Part shown: one piece after another, positions 12,174-23,400 of the stretch | Layout of the letters: every line of letters starts with the position of its first letter | Numbering within the stretch: position 1 is the stretch's first letter | NCBI GenBank assembly: GCA_947396885.1 | Contig: OX377202.1 | Span: 83,184,408-83,248,407 of the forward strand | Source of the DNA: Heligmosomoides polygyrus polygyrus | Lineage: Eukaryota; Nematoda; Chromadorea; Rhabditida; Heligmosomidae | Direction: 5' to 3' | DNA length: 64,000 nt | The notes under the pieces: model-generated | Told to the model about the DNA's origin: nothing | Databases searched by the model: none | What the model saw: the letters and a program-made list of their open reading frames with translations, nothing else | Translations under genes and position numbers: made by a program

Positions 12174-12657
12174 TAAAATTGCTTCAGTGGTTCAGCGTGA
12201 ACTTTTTGCACTTCTGCCACACGCAAATTTCGATCGACGGTTTATTCGATACCTCAAACTTGGGTAATTAAACCAATTTAATTCACTAATTAAAGTAATT
12301 ATTCAAAAATAAAGCAAGTAAGGCACGATCAAATGATTAAATGGATAAAACGCCAAAGAGGGGTTAAGAAGCACACGATAAAGAGAGAGCGAAATAAGAA
12401 ACAACAGACAAAGAAATGCGAAACTCGAAATTAATAAAAAATTAGTAAGCTCAGCGCCGCGCTTTGCCTGGGAGAAGAGATGTTGAATGAAGCGCATGCC
12501 AACGTACTTATAGGACCGTTGGCATTTCCTTCGCGAGATGGCGAGAAAGATAGCGCGGCGCAAAATGCTACAACAACGGCTGGCATGAGAAAATGGCTTA
12601 ACATTTTTCAAACTACTTTTAAAAAAATAGATCACTTAATCGCGTGGATCCGCGATA
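12174..12657 (-). repeat. BEL/Pao LTR, 3' LTR of the minus-strand part
   Basis: It is homologous to 23540-24019 over its whole length with many substitutions and small indels. Read on the minus strand it begins TATCGCGGATCC. It has a CCTATAAGTACG box about 150 nt in, an AATAAA signal near 12240-12245, and ends AATTTTA. It is preceded by a GGTGGGAG purine stretch just after the accessory ORF, as expected for a polypurine tract. The last 101 nt start with a perfect SL1 leader (12253-12274). The last 57 nt are also present just upstream of gag (15932-15988). Confidence 0.85.
12253..12274 (-). promoter_or_regulatory. Exact SL1 spliced-leader sequence inside the LTR
   Basis: On the minus strand these 22 nt start GGTTTAATTACCC and end AAGTTTGAG, identical to the conserved nematode SL1. 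GTATCG follows directly and provides a GT donor, as in SL RNA. In RNA, GGUUUA can pair with UAAACC 14 nt after the donor, and UACC with GGUA across the splice site, which is the shape of SL RNA stem-loop I. The LTR end is 101 nt from the first base. The match is seen directly; its function is inferred. Confidence 0.9.
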
Positions 12658-12674
12658 CTCCCACCGCCGGCGTC

Positions 12675-14057
12675 CTAGTCATCAAGGTGTCGAAGGTCCT
12701 CCTGTAGAGCACGGATGCGGTCCACGGTAGAGGTCAGCGATCTGCGGGCATTCATAAGATTCTCCGAAATCTCCTCGCTTCGTTCGGGGAGCTCACACAA
12801 GGCGGAATGGTGTTCTCGACTACGACAATGGAAGCAGCGCCAGTTATACTTCGGGCAGTCAGCGCCTCCTGGACAGGGCTCCAAACACAGCACGCATTTC
12901 CCCGCGTCCTCAATTACGTTGCGGCGCTGGCGTGCGGACCGAACTCTGTAGCAGGAGTCGGAGTAGTGATCTCCAACTTCCCTGCAAAAAGCGCAGCGCA
13001 TAAATCGGTCCTCCCTCTGCCGAATACTTCCACGTCCAAACCTCCTTGGACGGCACTGGCGTTGACTGCGCAGATCCCGGATGATGTGCTCCAGGTTGTT
13101 TCGAGCTTGCTGCAGCTGCGCAAGCTCTGCCAAAATCTGGTTTCGGCGCTCTTCGTTGTTGACCTGTCGTTCTGGTTCCGCCTCCAGCTCCACATCTTCT
13201 TCCTGGTCATTGGCCTGCTCAACTTCTTCATTCTGCTCACCTCCAGCCTCATCAACCTCCTCTAAAAATTCCGCGTTGTTGTTGATAACATCCCCTTCGT
13301 GGTCTTCCATAGGGATGTCCTCCGGCGCAGGCGCATTGTTGTTGCGTTGCTCTTGCTGGTCAGGAGGTTGTTGTGCTCTCTGTTCCTCCATCATACGTAA
13401 CAGTTGATTTAGCACTTGTTGGAGGTTTGCCATTTGCGCCGCTATCTGTTGTTGGAACGCTTCGTCCCTCAGGTGTTCCTCAGATGCAAGCGCTGTGCGC
13501 AGCTCTGTTAGTGTAGAGCGATGAGAGTCGAGAACTTGAAGTTGGTCTGCAATGGCCGTTTCGATGACGTTTGGTTTCATGAGGAGCGGCTTTCCGTCAT
13601 CATTAAACTGTGGGTTGCTCATCCAGGCATCCCAGACGTTCTCGCTTATTTTCCCAGTGGCGAAAAGCAGCTCAGGTGCGGCGAAAAGCGTGCGGAGCTG
13701 GCATCGCACGAACAGAAATTCGAGCCTCAGCTTGTCGGCAGTGACTTCCAGAAGCGACAGCTCATGGAGTCGCGCATCCAAATCTTCCTTTGACCTTGCA
13801 AGCGCCCGAATACGTTCTTCTAACTGTGTCATCTTCTTCGTACACGCATGAAACTCGTGGCAACGGTCGATTGTGTTGACGTACAGGCGATCCGGGTCAG
13901 GAAGAGGTGGAAGTGCACGGCGTAGTTTCTTCAATTCATTGGAGACCTCGGCGAGGTTCTTGCGTGCGTCCTCGAGTTCGTGCTTTTTCATGTAATACAT
14001 ATGGCGCAGGCGCTGAACCTCTTCCCTTGCCTCGAACAGTTCTCGCAGCGATTCCAT
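12675..14057 (-). CDS. Gag-like accessory protein of the BEL/Pao element, zinc knuckles
   Basis: This is a 460-residue open frame from ATG 14057 to a stop at 12675, lying between env and the 3' LTR. Residues 1-90 are heptad-like and charged (coiled coil), and residues 220-320 are Gln- and Glu-rich. The C-terminal third holds cysteine motifs: CAFCREVGDHYSDSC, CVLCLEPCPGGADC and a canonical CX2CX4HX4C knuckle, CFHCRSREHHSALC. This suggests a nucleic-acid-binding, Gag-like role, but it is unrelated in sequence to the gag at 16142-17470. A strong splice acceptor lies just before the ATG (14058-14075), so it is probably made from a spliced mRNA. The frame is fully open, so it may still be intact. 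Its exact function is unknown to me. Confidence 0.75.
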   Translation of the reverse strand: MESLRELFEAREEVQRLRHMYYMKKHELEDARKNLAEVSNELKKLRRALPPLPDPDRLYVNTIDRCHEFHACTKKMTQLEERIRALARSKEDLDARLHELSLLEVTADKLRLEFLFVRCQLRTLFAAPELLFATGKISENVWDAWMSNPQFNDDGKPLLMKPNVIETAIADQLQVLDSHRSTLTELRTALASEEHLRDEAFQQQIAAQMANLQQVLNQLLRMMEEQRAQQPPDQQEQRNNNAPAPEDIPMEDHEGDVINNNAEFLEEVDEAGGEQNEEVEQANDQEEDVELEAEPERQVNNEERRNQILAELAQLQQARNNLEHIIRDLRSQRQCRPRRFGRGSIRQREDRFMRCAFCREVGDHYSDSCYRVRSARQRRNVIEDAGKCVLCLEPCPGGADCPKYNWRCFHCRSREHHSALCELPERSEEISENLMNARRSLTSTVDRIRALQEDLRHLDD

Positions 14058-14075
14058 TGTCTGAAAAACAGAAAT
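14058..14075 (-). promoter_or_regulatory. Splice acceptor of the accessory ORF
   Basis: On the minus strand TTCTGTTTTTCAG is followed by ACA and the ATG at 14057. It is a textbook nematode 3' splice site, three bases before the start codon. It could accept SL1 in trans or the SL1-bearing leader of the LTR in cis. Confidence 0.75.
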
Positions 14076-14312
14076 TATGTTTTCGCAGTTAGACTATCAT
14101 GTTTGTGCACTATTTCCAGCGCAGGTGCCAGTGGCTCGTTTACAGGTTTCTGATGACTAATCGTAGTGCAGTGCATAAGAATCGATTATCGATTTCTCAT
14201 TATATTTCATAGCGCAGCGTTCTTCTTGCATGCGAATCGATTATTGGTGACTAAGCAGTTTTCTTAGAGGGCGCGGGCCTATGCGCATATCGACGCCGAA
14301 GAGCGCACATGA

Positions 14313-15983
14313 TCACACAGCCACACGTATAGGCAATCCTATGGCTGCGCACATGGCGCGCACAATGCCAAGTAGGAGACGCGCTCCCACCGTAGTTAGG
14401 CATGTGTAGGACACGAGTAGGGCTAATGCCACTCCAAGAACCGCTAGAAATAAAGTCTTATACCATGACAACATGACATCAATGATGTGTTCAAAGTCAG
14501 GCCAGCGGAATTCATCGTAAATTTTGCTATTTCCTGCTACTTTTGCCAGGTGCAGTAGATGGATGGTATTAACATATTTGAGGATACCGCTGAGTGTGAA
14601 ATGTTTTTTAATCGTACCACATGACACAGTGCAGTATATTAACTGGCGAGCGGAGTCGAACTGAAAATGCAATGTTGATTTAGGTCCTTCTGGTCCACAT
14701 GGAATGACGAAGGTGTTGTCATCACAAAGTACTTCTGCGGTGTTTTCCTTTGAAGACGTACACTGTACAAGAGCATGTGCGCCGCTTGCACAGTTATAAC
14801 ACCCACGTACGGCTGAATTCTCAACTGAACAAATGTTGTCTTGAACCTCAATGACTGCCGTATCAAGCGAGTGGTTAAGATTGAAGATGATTTCGGCTGA
14901 TACCAAATGAGGGATCTTGGCAATGACGGATGTACTATTGCTGCGAGTGAGCTCCCAGAATGCTGTTTTCACAGGAACTTTGAGTGAAATTTGGGCAAAT
15001 TCCTCCTCAATATTAAGGGGAGCGCAGTCGCAGTTAACAGTCGATTCTGCACCTGTGCACTTGCATTTGTCGTGTAAGGTACAGTTCATGGCTTGCGCAT
15101 CCGTCCGTGTTCCGCAGTGTAAAACTGGTGAGAGATGTGTATTCCAAATCGCTGTATCGATACCGTCTGTGATAAAGGTGCTTGCGAGCGCGGGTGTAGG
15201 CGGTAGCGACAGAGACGTCAAAGTGATTTTGAACTGAGGCAACTCAACCGGAACATTTGGGATGGTCCGCACAACAAATTGTTGTTTACACAGTCTACCA
15301 TTGCCGTTTTCAATCTCGACTTCTAGCTTCACTTGCTCCGTCCACCGAACACATCGGAAAATTTCATAGATTTTCCGGGTTTTTGGTGTAGCGAAGACCC
15401 GAAAGAACAGACACCCGCTGCTTAGGTAAAAACAATCGCAACCAGGCCCCCCACAGGACTCTAAACAACCTGTGCGGCCCGGGTAACTGTTCGCCTCCTC
15501 CAGTTCAGGTATGAGACTGGAGCTGTTAACTGCAGCGCACTTCAATCCCGAACAAGACCCCATGTGGGGGCAACGCTTACTAGTAAGAACCTTAAGATCT
15601 GCTGAACGCGTGAAGTACATCGTCTCCTGATTGCAGTGCAAATAAAGGCCCTTCCATCGAATTTTTACGTTTGCCACCAGAGTGGAGTTGTGAGTTAGGC
15701 GCAAGCAAGCCTCCTGCTTGAATGTACTGATTTTCATCACTTCGGATAATGCTATAGAGCACAATTCCATCCCATTTCTTATTCGGCAAACCGTAGAGCG
15801 ATGCTCGAGTATGTTAAGCTCCTGGCAGCTGCTGGCGCGACTAGGAATTTGTAAGAAGAACATTATGATTGCAAGCGCAGCGGCCAAGCGAGCATCTTGG
15901 GCCGGTCGTGGTGCTCTACAAAGTTTTTTGCAAATTTGCGTGTGGCAGAAGTGCAAAAAGTTCACGCTGAACCACTGAAGCAA
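14313..15983 (-). pseudogene. BEL/Pao env-like glycoprotein, 5'-truncated minus-strand copy
   Basis: This is an open frame of about 540 env residues whose first 17 codons are LTR sequence read backwards; there is no ATG, so the 5' part is missing. It belongs to the phlebovirus-G2-like glycoproteins found in nematode BEL/Pao elements: many paired cysteines (CGGPGCDC, CTGAES, NCDC), a hydrophobic segment near the start (AALAIIMFFL) and a C-terminal membrane anchor near residues 500-530 (LFLAVLGVALALLVSY). The overlap with the plus-strand copy (22345-23391) is nearly identical; one visible change is Arg to Gln in the FVV-T-IP stretch. The C-terminus, absent from the plus copy, is complete here. 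Confidence 0.85.
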
Positions 15984-15988
15984 TTTTA
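15932..15988 (+). repeat. Last 57 bp of the 5' LTR of the plus-strand element
   Basis: It matches the end of the LTR (AAATTTGCGTGTGGCAG to CAATTTTA) in the sense orientation of gag. The rest of the LTR, including SL1, is missing because the inverted env copy begins directly at its left edge. TGGTGCATCG at 15989-15998 follows, which is the first ten bases of the primer-binding site seen at the other LTR. Confidence 0.8.
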
Positions 15989-16141
15989 TGGTGCATCGCT
16001 TGATCGGACCAAGGCTGTGAAAGAGGTACGATTCCTCCTATTTCACGTTGGTGCACTAGCGACGCGCAAGCAAAGGTGCTGCAATTTCGACGTCCTTTGA
16101 ATCTCCTTTTTTTCTTTTTCGTCTTTTTGCTCGTATCTACC

Positions 16142-17470
16142 ATGGCCGGCGCTACATCTTTAAAGTCCCATAAGTCGCTCTTAACTCGTTATTGCAATAT
16201 TCTAGAGCGCCTCCTTAAAGATAATGAAAGCGCTGGCGCTGAAAATAGGGACGAGTCTTCTTTATGGAATAGGAATACTTGCGTTCAAATGCAGTCCCTA
16301 GCTCTGCAGATTCATTCAACATCGCAATTGGTTTTGGAGGCTTTGAATTCCTTTACGGCTACGGTAGACTCGGTAATCGATTCACTTAGTGAGGAGCAAG
16401 AGGCACAAGTGGACGAATACATCGAGAAAGCGCACGCAATTCTCGAACGTGCTCGAGTCGTAGCTATCAAAATTGAGTGCAACCGTATCTGTGCCCGTGA
16501 TAATGCGCCACTACAAGGCAGCTCTACGGTACAGCACTCTAGAACCTTGGATAGAGAAGTAGGAGTAGCGCAGGCGAAGCTGCCAGCCATCCCTATTCCA
16601 CTATTTAGTGGTAACATTTGGGAATTTCGAAACTTTTGGACATTATTTGAGGAAAACGTCCATAAACAACCTCTAACCAATTTGCAAAAATTCAACTACT
16701 TGTTGAATGCGCTGCACGGCGAAGCTCTAGCAACTGTACGTCGTTATCCCGTAACGGAGGCCAACTATGAGGCTGCAGTTAACCTCTTGTGCAAGAAATA
16801 TGGCGATGACACGAAGTACATCGCTTGTCTACAGACGCGCTTAGAGGCTGCTAAGGCAGAAAACGTCACCATTGCAGCACAGCGCCGACTGTTGGAATTC
16901 ATTATTCCGATAGTAACCCAACTAGAAGAAAGGGGTGTCTCTCTGGACGGTTCCTTCGTCGTACAAAAAGTGCTCTCAAAGTTTTTTATGGAACTTCAGC
17001 GCAAGGCGCTTGCACGACGAATGGGTCCAGAGGCAGCAGATAAGACTTGGTCTATGAAAGAGACGCTATCTGATCTTGACGAAATTATATCGCTGGAGGA
17101 GCGAATAAACGAAATGGTAGGCAAAAGCCCTGTGGAGGCACATGCAATTACTAGAGAAATCAACCACTATGGGGTTCAATCATCACCTCTGACGCCACAG
17201 TGTTTGTTTTGTGGTAGTAACATCCACAAGTCAATGATGTGTAATAAGTGCTCCACAATTAAGGAAAGAAGCGATGTGTTTCGCGAGCAAAATAGGTGTC
17301 TCAACTGTGCGACACCCGGACATTGGGTAAAGGATTGTCAAAGGAGCGGGTGCAAGACATGCAATGGGAAGAAGCACCACCACACCCTTTGTCCACAACG
17401 AGGCCTGCAACCGCGCAGTGGCGGAGGGAGCTGGCGGTGCAGAGACCTATCGGAGCACAAAGGAACTTGA
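16142..17470 (+). CDS. BEL/Pao Gag
   Basis: The start is the ATG at 16142 in the context ACCATGG; the open frame extends 66 nt upstream but only through a T-rich leader. The product is about 442 residues. Around residues 148-235 lies the core shared by BEL/Pao Gag proteins (DUF1759 type), including FSGNIWEFRNFW and NALHGEAL. The C-terminus has cysteine-histidine nucleic-acid-binding motifs: CLFCGSNIHKSMMCNKC near residue 354 and CLNCATPGHWVKDC near 386. The last 175 nt overlap pol, which is in the -1 frame. I see no classical slippery heptamer in the overlap, so how pol is reached is open. The frame has no stop. Confidence 0.88.
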   Translation: MAGATSLKSHKSLLTRYCNILERLLKDNESAGAENRDESSLWNRNTCVQMQSLALQIHSTSQLVLEALNSFTATVDSVIDSLSEEQEAQVDEYIEKAHAILERARVVAIKIECNRICARDNAPLQGSSTVQHSRTLDREVGVAQAKLPAIPIPLFSGNIWEFRNFWTLFEENVHKQPLTNLQKFNYLLNALHGEALATVRRYPVTEANYEAAVNLLCKKYGDDTKYIACLQTRLEAAKAENVTIAAQRRLLEFIIPIVTQLEERGVSLDGSFVVQKVLSKFFMELQRKALARRMGPEAADKTWSMKETLSDLDEIISLEERINEMVGKSPVEAHAITREINHYGVQSSPLTPQCLFCGSNIHKSMMCNKCSTIKERSDVFREQNRCLNCATPGHWVKDCQRSGCKTCNGKKHHHTLCPQRGLQPRSGGGSWRCRDLSEHKGT

Positions 17471-20400
17471 CGACGACGGCCAGGCAACTACCCCCTAAGC
17501 CCAAACAAGCGCAGGCACACGCATGTGGTACGACCGCCAGCGCAATCGAAACGGCATCTCCCCCCGTAAACACAGACGTGTCAGGGATCGTGCTTTCCAG
17601 CATGAAACGTGATTGTGTACATGCTGATGGTGAAAACGAATGCCTATTTGAACGTAGCAATGTTCTACTACTAACAGGCATAGCTACCGTACGAGACTCC
17701 AGGCGGAACGCCTGGAGAGATGTGGAAATCTTACTAGACACTGGCGCAGACCAATCTTTCATAAGCAATAGTCTAGTGGAAGAGTTGGGTCTCCCGTGTA
17801 AAAAACGAACCGATCTTATTGTATACACTTTCGGAACAAATACGCCAAAACAAACCAAATGTGAGGCCACCACATTGGACTTGTTCGACAACGATGGCGT
17901 TAAGCATGAGTTGTGCCTGTACACCACCCCAGTACTAACTGCTAAGGGTAAAAGTGTGCAGTTAAGCACCGCAGATGTGGAATACATCACGCAACATAAC
18001 ATCCGTCTCTCGAAGGGAAGTGGCCAAAGCGCACAGGCACCGCAAATTCTCTTGGGGTGCGACCAGTTGTGGACTTTTCTTGATGTGCCATCCCCGCACC
18101 ATACCTTGCCGTCTGGACTGCAACTTGTTCCCTCGCGACTAGGCTACTTGCTGAGTGGCAAGCAAAGGTTAGCGCAAGTCAAAGGTAGTGAAGGAAATGA
18201 AGGTGACTCCAACGCTAACGACATGTCGATATCCGTGAATTCACTGGTAAACTTCGACGAAGAGTTGGATAGATGGGATAAATATTGGACTATAGACTCC
18301 GCCGGAGTTTACGAATTTACTGGTACGAAAAATGCAGAAAAGACCGAGATCAACGCGCAAGTAGCCAAGTTTTTTGAGGATAACATCGAACGACGTACAG
18401 ATGGCTACTACATACGCTTTCCTTACAAGGAAAATTGTAGCCAGCTACCGACAAACAAGGCTATTGCGCAGAAACGATTATACTCCGTACTGGAAATGCT
18501 GAAAAAGACACCGCAACTGCTAAGCGACTATAACGAAATCTTCCACGCGCAGCAAGAAAGCGGTATCATTGAAGAGGTTGCGGACTCGTCAACCGCAGAG
18601 GGAGTAATAACCCACTACATCCCTCACCAGCCGGTATTCACACCGCAAAAGGAAACAACCAAATTACGAATTGTTTTCGATGCGTCAGCGCACTTCAAAG
18701 GCAAGCCTTCATTGAATGACGTACTTCATCAAGGACCGCTCATTCTACCGGAGCTTTATGCAATGCTAGTGCGCTTCAGAATTCCGAAGTTTGTTGTGAT
18801 TTCTGACGTTGAAAAGGCGTTTCTACAAGTGCGCTTGCACGAGTCAGACAGAGACGCCACCAGATTTTTATGGGTGCGAGATTTAAATGGCCCACTGGAT
18901 GAACAAAATATTGTGACATTCCGATTTACTCGAGTGACTTTCGGTCTGAATGTCTCTCCATATTTGCTCAGTGGAACCATTCACCATCACCTACGCTGTG
19001 CTGTAGACGACAAAACCTTGGCGGATGAAATTCAAGACAATTTGTACGTCGACAATCTCATACTCTCAGCAACTTCGTTAAAGGAAGCAACCAAGAAGTC
19101 TTTGGATGCGCGCAAAATCTTTAGCGAAATGGGGATGAACCTAAGGGAATTCCTCTCCAATGACAGCACGTTGCTCCATCACTTACCAGAGGAGGCATGT
19201 GCTAAGTCTACTGCAACAAAGGTACTTGGAATACCCTGGGACTCAGAAATGGATACAATGACAGCAGGATGTGTTTTACCTCCATCAGATGCGACAACAA
19301 AACGCACTGTCGCACGCCAAATCGCCTCCGTCTACGATCCCTTAGGATGGCTTGTACCATTGCTAATTCCAGCCAAGGTATTTCAGCAGAACTTGTGGAG
19401 GGAGAGATTTTCATGGGATACTCAGCTACCTCCAGATATGCAGGACAAGTGGATGAAAATTGTAGGCAACATAGACGGTTTTCAAAAGACCATTCCGAGA
19501 CGGTTTTCAAACAATTCTGAAGAACAGAATTTAGCGATTTTCGCAGACGCAAGCGAGGTCGCAATAGCTGCCTGTGGCTATATTTTCACCAGAACCACTT
19601 CTTCGCTGGTGATCGCCAAAAGTAAACTTCCGTCAATTAAGGCAAAGACTACAATGCCAAAATTAGAAATGAACGCGCTAACGATAGCAACACGCTTAGC
19701 GTTATCCATTTCACAAGCAGTAAAGAAAAAGGCCCCAGGATATCCATGGAAGATCTACATTTTCTCTGATTCTCAGATAGTGCTCAATTGGCTTTCTTCA
19801 ACGCGCTGCACAAATTTGGGAGTCCTGGTTTCAAACAGACTTCAAGAAATGCGTCGCATCGTCAGCCAATTGAACAAGGATTCCGTAACTGTTGCCTTCG
19901 GATACGTAAACACCCTAGATAATCCTGCTGATGCAGGTACTCGTGGTCTGACCCGAGTCCAGATGCAAGATCACTTCTGGTGGACAGGACCGGAGTTCCT
20001 GATTAACCCAGTAGAAAACTGGCCTGTAACGTGGTATCCGCTAAGCGACGAAGACAACTGCGACAACGTTGCAATTATGAATGTGGCCAGCGTAGAAAAC
20101 AATGCGGTGACGGAGTTGGTAGATTGGAAGCGATATAGCTCCTTTTCTACCGTGAAGCGTGTAACCGCACTTGTTCTACGGTTCCTCAAGCATCTCATGC
20201 GCTCGTTCAGCAACGCACGAAAGAAAGCAATATTCGAGCGCATTCCAGAGCTCAACGATATAGCTCTTAATTCTGATCCTTTAAATGGACAAGAAATGAG
20301 AGCAGCGAGATTCGCTTTGATTCGCAATCACCAACTTATTCATTTGACAAGTCACTACCGGAAGTCCATGGAGAACACGTTGCGCCTCTATAAGGATACA

Positions 20401-23400
20401 CATGGTATTTGGCGTTCCAGAGGACGAATTGGTCGTTCCACGTTGGACGATAGCGCAAAAAATCCTGTATTTATTGCGCCCAACACCGCACTTGCGCGCC
20501 GTATTATCCAAGAAGCGCATGGAACCTACCACTGTGGCGTTGAACACACAATAGCAGAAGTACGACAGCAATACTGGATTCCAAAGCTACGCCAGCAAGT
20601 TCGGAAAATATCTACGCATTGCGTGAAATGCCGACGATTTAATGCTCTCCCGTATTGCTACCCAGATTCCTCGGATCTACCACTTCAAAGAGTCGTGCGA
20701 TGCAAACCGTTCCAATACACTGGCTTAGATTTTTTCGACCTACCGCCTTGTACTGAAAACGGTGAGAAAACCAAATTATACGGATGCATCTTTACATGCA
20801 CAGTCACTCGGTTACTTCACTTGGAAGTGGTTCGCAGTACAGCAACCAATGAATTTCTAAACGCTTTGCGCCGCTTTGTAGCAAGACGTGGAGTTCCAGA
20901 CTCCATCATTTGCGATAACGCGCCAACCTTCCTACTCAGCGCAAATATCCTGAGTGAGCAAAATGAGGGAGTCCAAGTAGATGTTGCCCGCAGCCTCGCA
21001 GAAAAGGAAATTCGTTGGAAACATATTACGCCCTATGCACCCTGGCAAGGAGGATTTTACGAGAGGTTAATAAAATCGATAAAATATGCCATCTACAAAG
21101 CTTTGCGCGGCGCAAGACAGCGATCGTTTGACGACATTCATACCTTCGTTGTCGAAGTCGAAGCATGCCTAAACTCCCGTCCATTAACTTACCAGGCTTC
21201 ACAACAAGAAGAAATGTCGTCGGTGCGCCCAATTGACTTTTTACAAAAGGATATTACGCTTACTGTGAATCTGTCTCATTTGGAGAACAGCGATGACGAC
21301 TCTGAATACTATCCTCCAGAAATTCTGCGTGCTATTCAAACTCGGAAGCAGGTTATAGACGCCCTATCATCATCGTATAAAGAAACAGAACGCTTCTGGA
21401 CAATCTGGCATCAACAATACTTAACTTCTCTACGAGAAAACCATCGAAGATTGCCGACGAATCGCAGGCTCGGACGAAATATTGCAGCCGTTGGCGATGT
21501 TGTGCTCGTGAGCGACCCCGTTTTGCCCAGAAACGAATGGAAAATGGGGCGTATAACTGACTTGCGAAAAGGCTCGGATGGCGAGGTTCGAGAGGCAGAA
21601 CTTATCACTGGAACAAGAAGGAAAATTCGTCGCCCTGTCAATCTCTTGATTCCCCTCGAAGTTCAAGATGACGAAGAACAGGTGCAATCCCCGGCAGTAA
21701 ATGGGGAACATTCTCAGACCCCTACTGCAGCTCCAACACAACAACAGCGATATAATTTACGCCCCCGGACCCAAGTGCACTATGTTGAGAACAGCACTAC
21801 CGCAGGCAAGAAACTGGCAAAATCTTCGCCTAAGTGGTTCCTATTCCACATAATGCTATTGTGCCTTTTCCAACTAGGAAGTGGAAACGAGATGCGCATG
21901 AGCTGCACACAGAATGGAGTTCTTGTTCATGCTGGAACCTCTCAGAACTTTGAAATTTGCGCAGAGCACGTATGCAAGGCGCAATTCTTCGAAAAGGACC
22001 CACATCTCGTCCGCTTTCCACCAGAAATTACGATTCATCATCACAATGTTATTCTCAAGTGGTACACTGGATCGCAACTGGCAACAATGGAAACAGAATG
22101 CCCTGCTGTGGACTTCTGCTCTAGTATTGACTGCTGGATGTGTCTTTCAGTCCTACTGAACCCAGAATGTTGGCCCCTCGGAGCAATTTCGGTCCTTGCT
22201 CTCATTTTATACAGCGTGATTGCTATATTATACCTCTTGCTGTATGTACCGATGACAATCGGGAAACCCATCCGCATAATGCTAAAGGGTATTCGGATAT
22301 GGTTGACTTTGACTTTGCGCTGTTCAAGGTACTGCCTCACGCGCATTTGCAAAAAACTTTGTAGAGCACCACGACCGGCCCAAGATGCTCGCTTGGCCGC
22401 TGCGCTTGCAATCATAATGTTCTTCTTACAAATTCCTAGTCGCGCCAGCAGCTGCCAGGAGCTTAACATACTCGAGCATCGCTCTACGGTTTGCCGAATA
22501 AGGAATGGGATGGAATTGTGCTCTATAGCATTATCCGAAGTGATGAAAATCAGTACATTCAAGCAGGAGGCTTGCTTGCGCCTAACTCACAACTCCACTC
22601 TGGTGGCAAACGTAAAAATTCGATGGAAGGGCCTTTATTTGCACTGCAATCAGGAGACGATGTACTTCACGCGTTCAGCAGATCTTAAGGTTCTTACTAG
22701 TAAGCGTTGCCCCCACATGGGGTCTTGTTCGGGATTGAAGTGCGCTGCAGTTAACAGCTCCAGTCTCATACCTGAACTGGAGGAGGCGAACAGTTACCCG
22801 GGCCGCACAGGTTGTTTAGAGTCCTGTGGGGGGCCTGGTTGCGATTGTTTTTACCTAAGCAGCGGGTGTCTGTTCTTTCGGGTCTTCGCTACACCAAAAA
22901 CCCGGAAAATCTATGAAATTTTCCGATGTGTTCGGTGGACGGAGCAAGTGAAGCTAGAAGTCGAGATTGAAAACGGCAATGGTAGACTGTGTAAACAACA
23001 ATTTGTTGTGCAGACCATCCCAAATGTTCCGGTTGAGTTGCCTCAGTTCAAAATCACTTTGACGTCTCTGTCGCTACCGCCTACACCCGCGCTCGCAAGC
23101 ACCTTTATCACAGACGGTATCGATACAGCGATTTGGAATACACATCTCTCACCAGTTTTACACTGCGGAACACGGACGGATGCGCAAGCCATGAACTGTA
23201 CCTTACACGACAAATGCAAGTGCACAGGTGCAGAATCGACTGTTAACTGCGACTGCGCTCCCCTTAATATTGAGGAGGAATTTGCCCAAATTTCACTCAA
23301 AGTTCCTGTGAAAACAGCATTCTGGGAGCTCACTCGCAGCAATAGTACATCCGTCATTGCCAAGATCCCTCATTTGGTATCAGCCGAAATCATCTTCGCT

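Noticed and set aside
12807..13265. Plus-strand frames over 12.7-14.1 kb.
   Set aside because: They are shadows of the 460-codon accessory ORF on the minus strand, which has the motifs and the splice acceptor.
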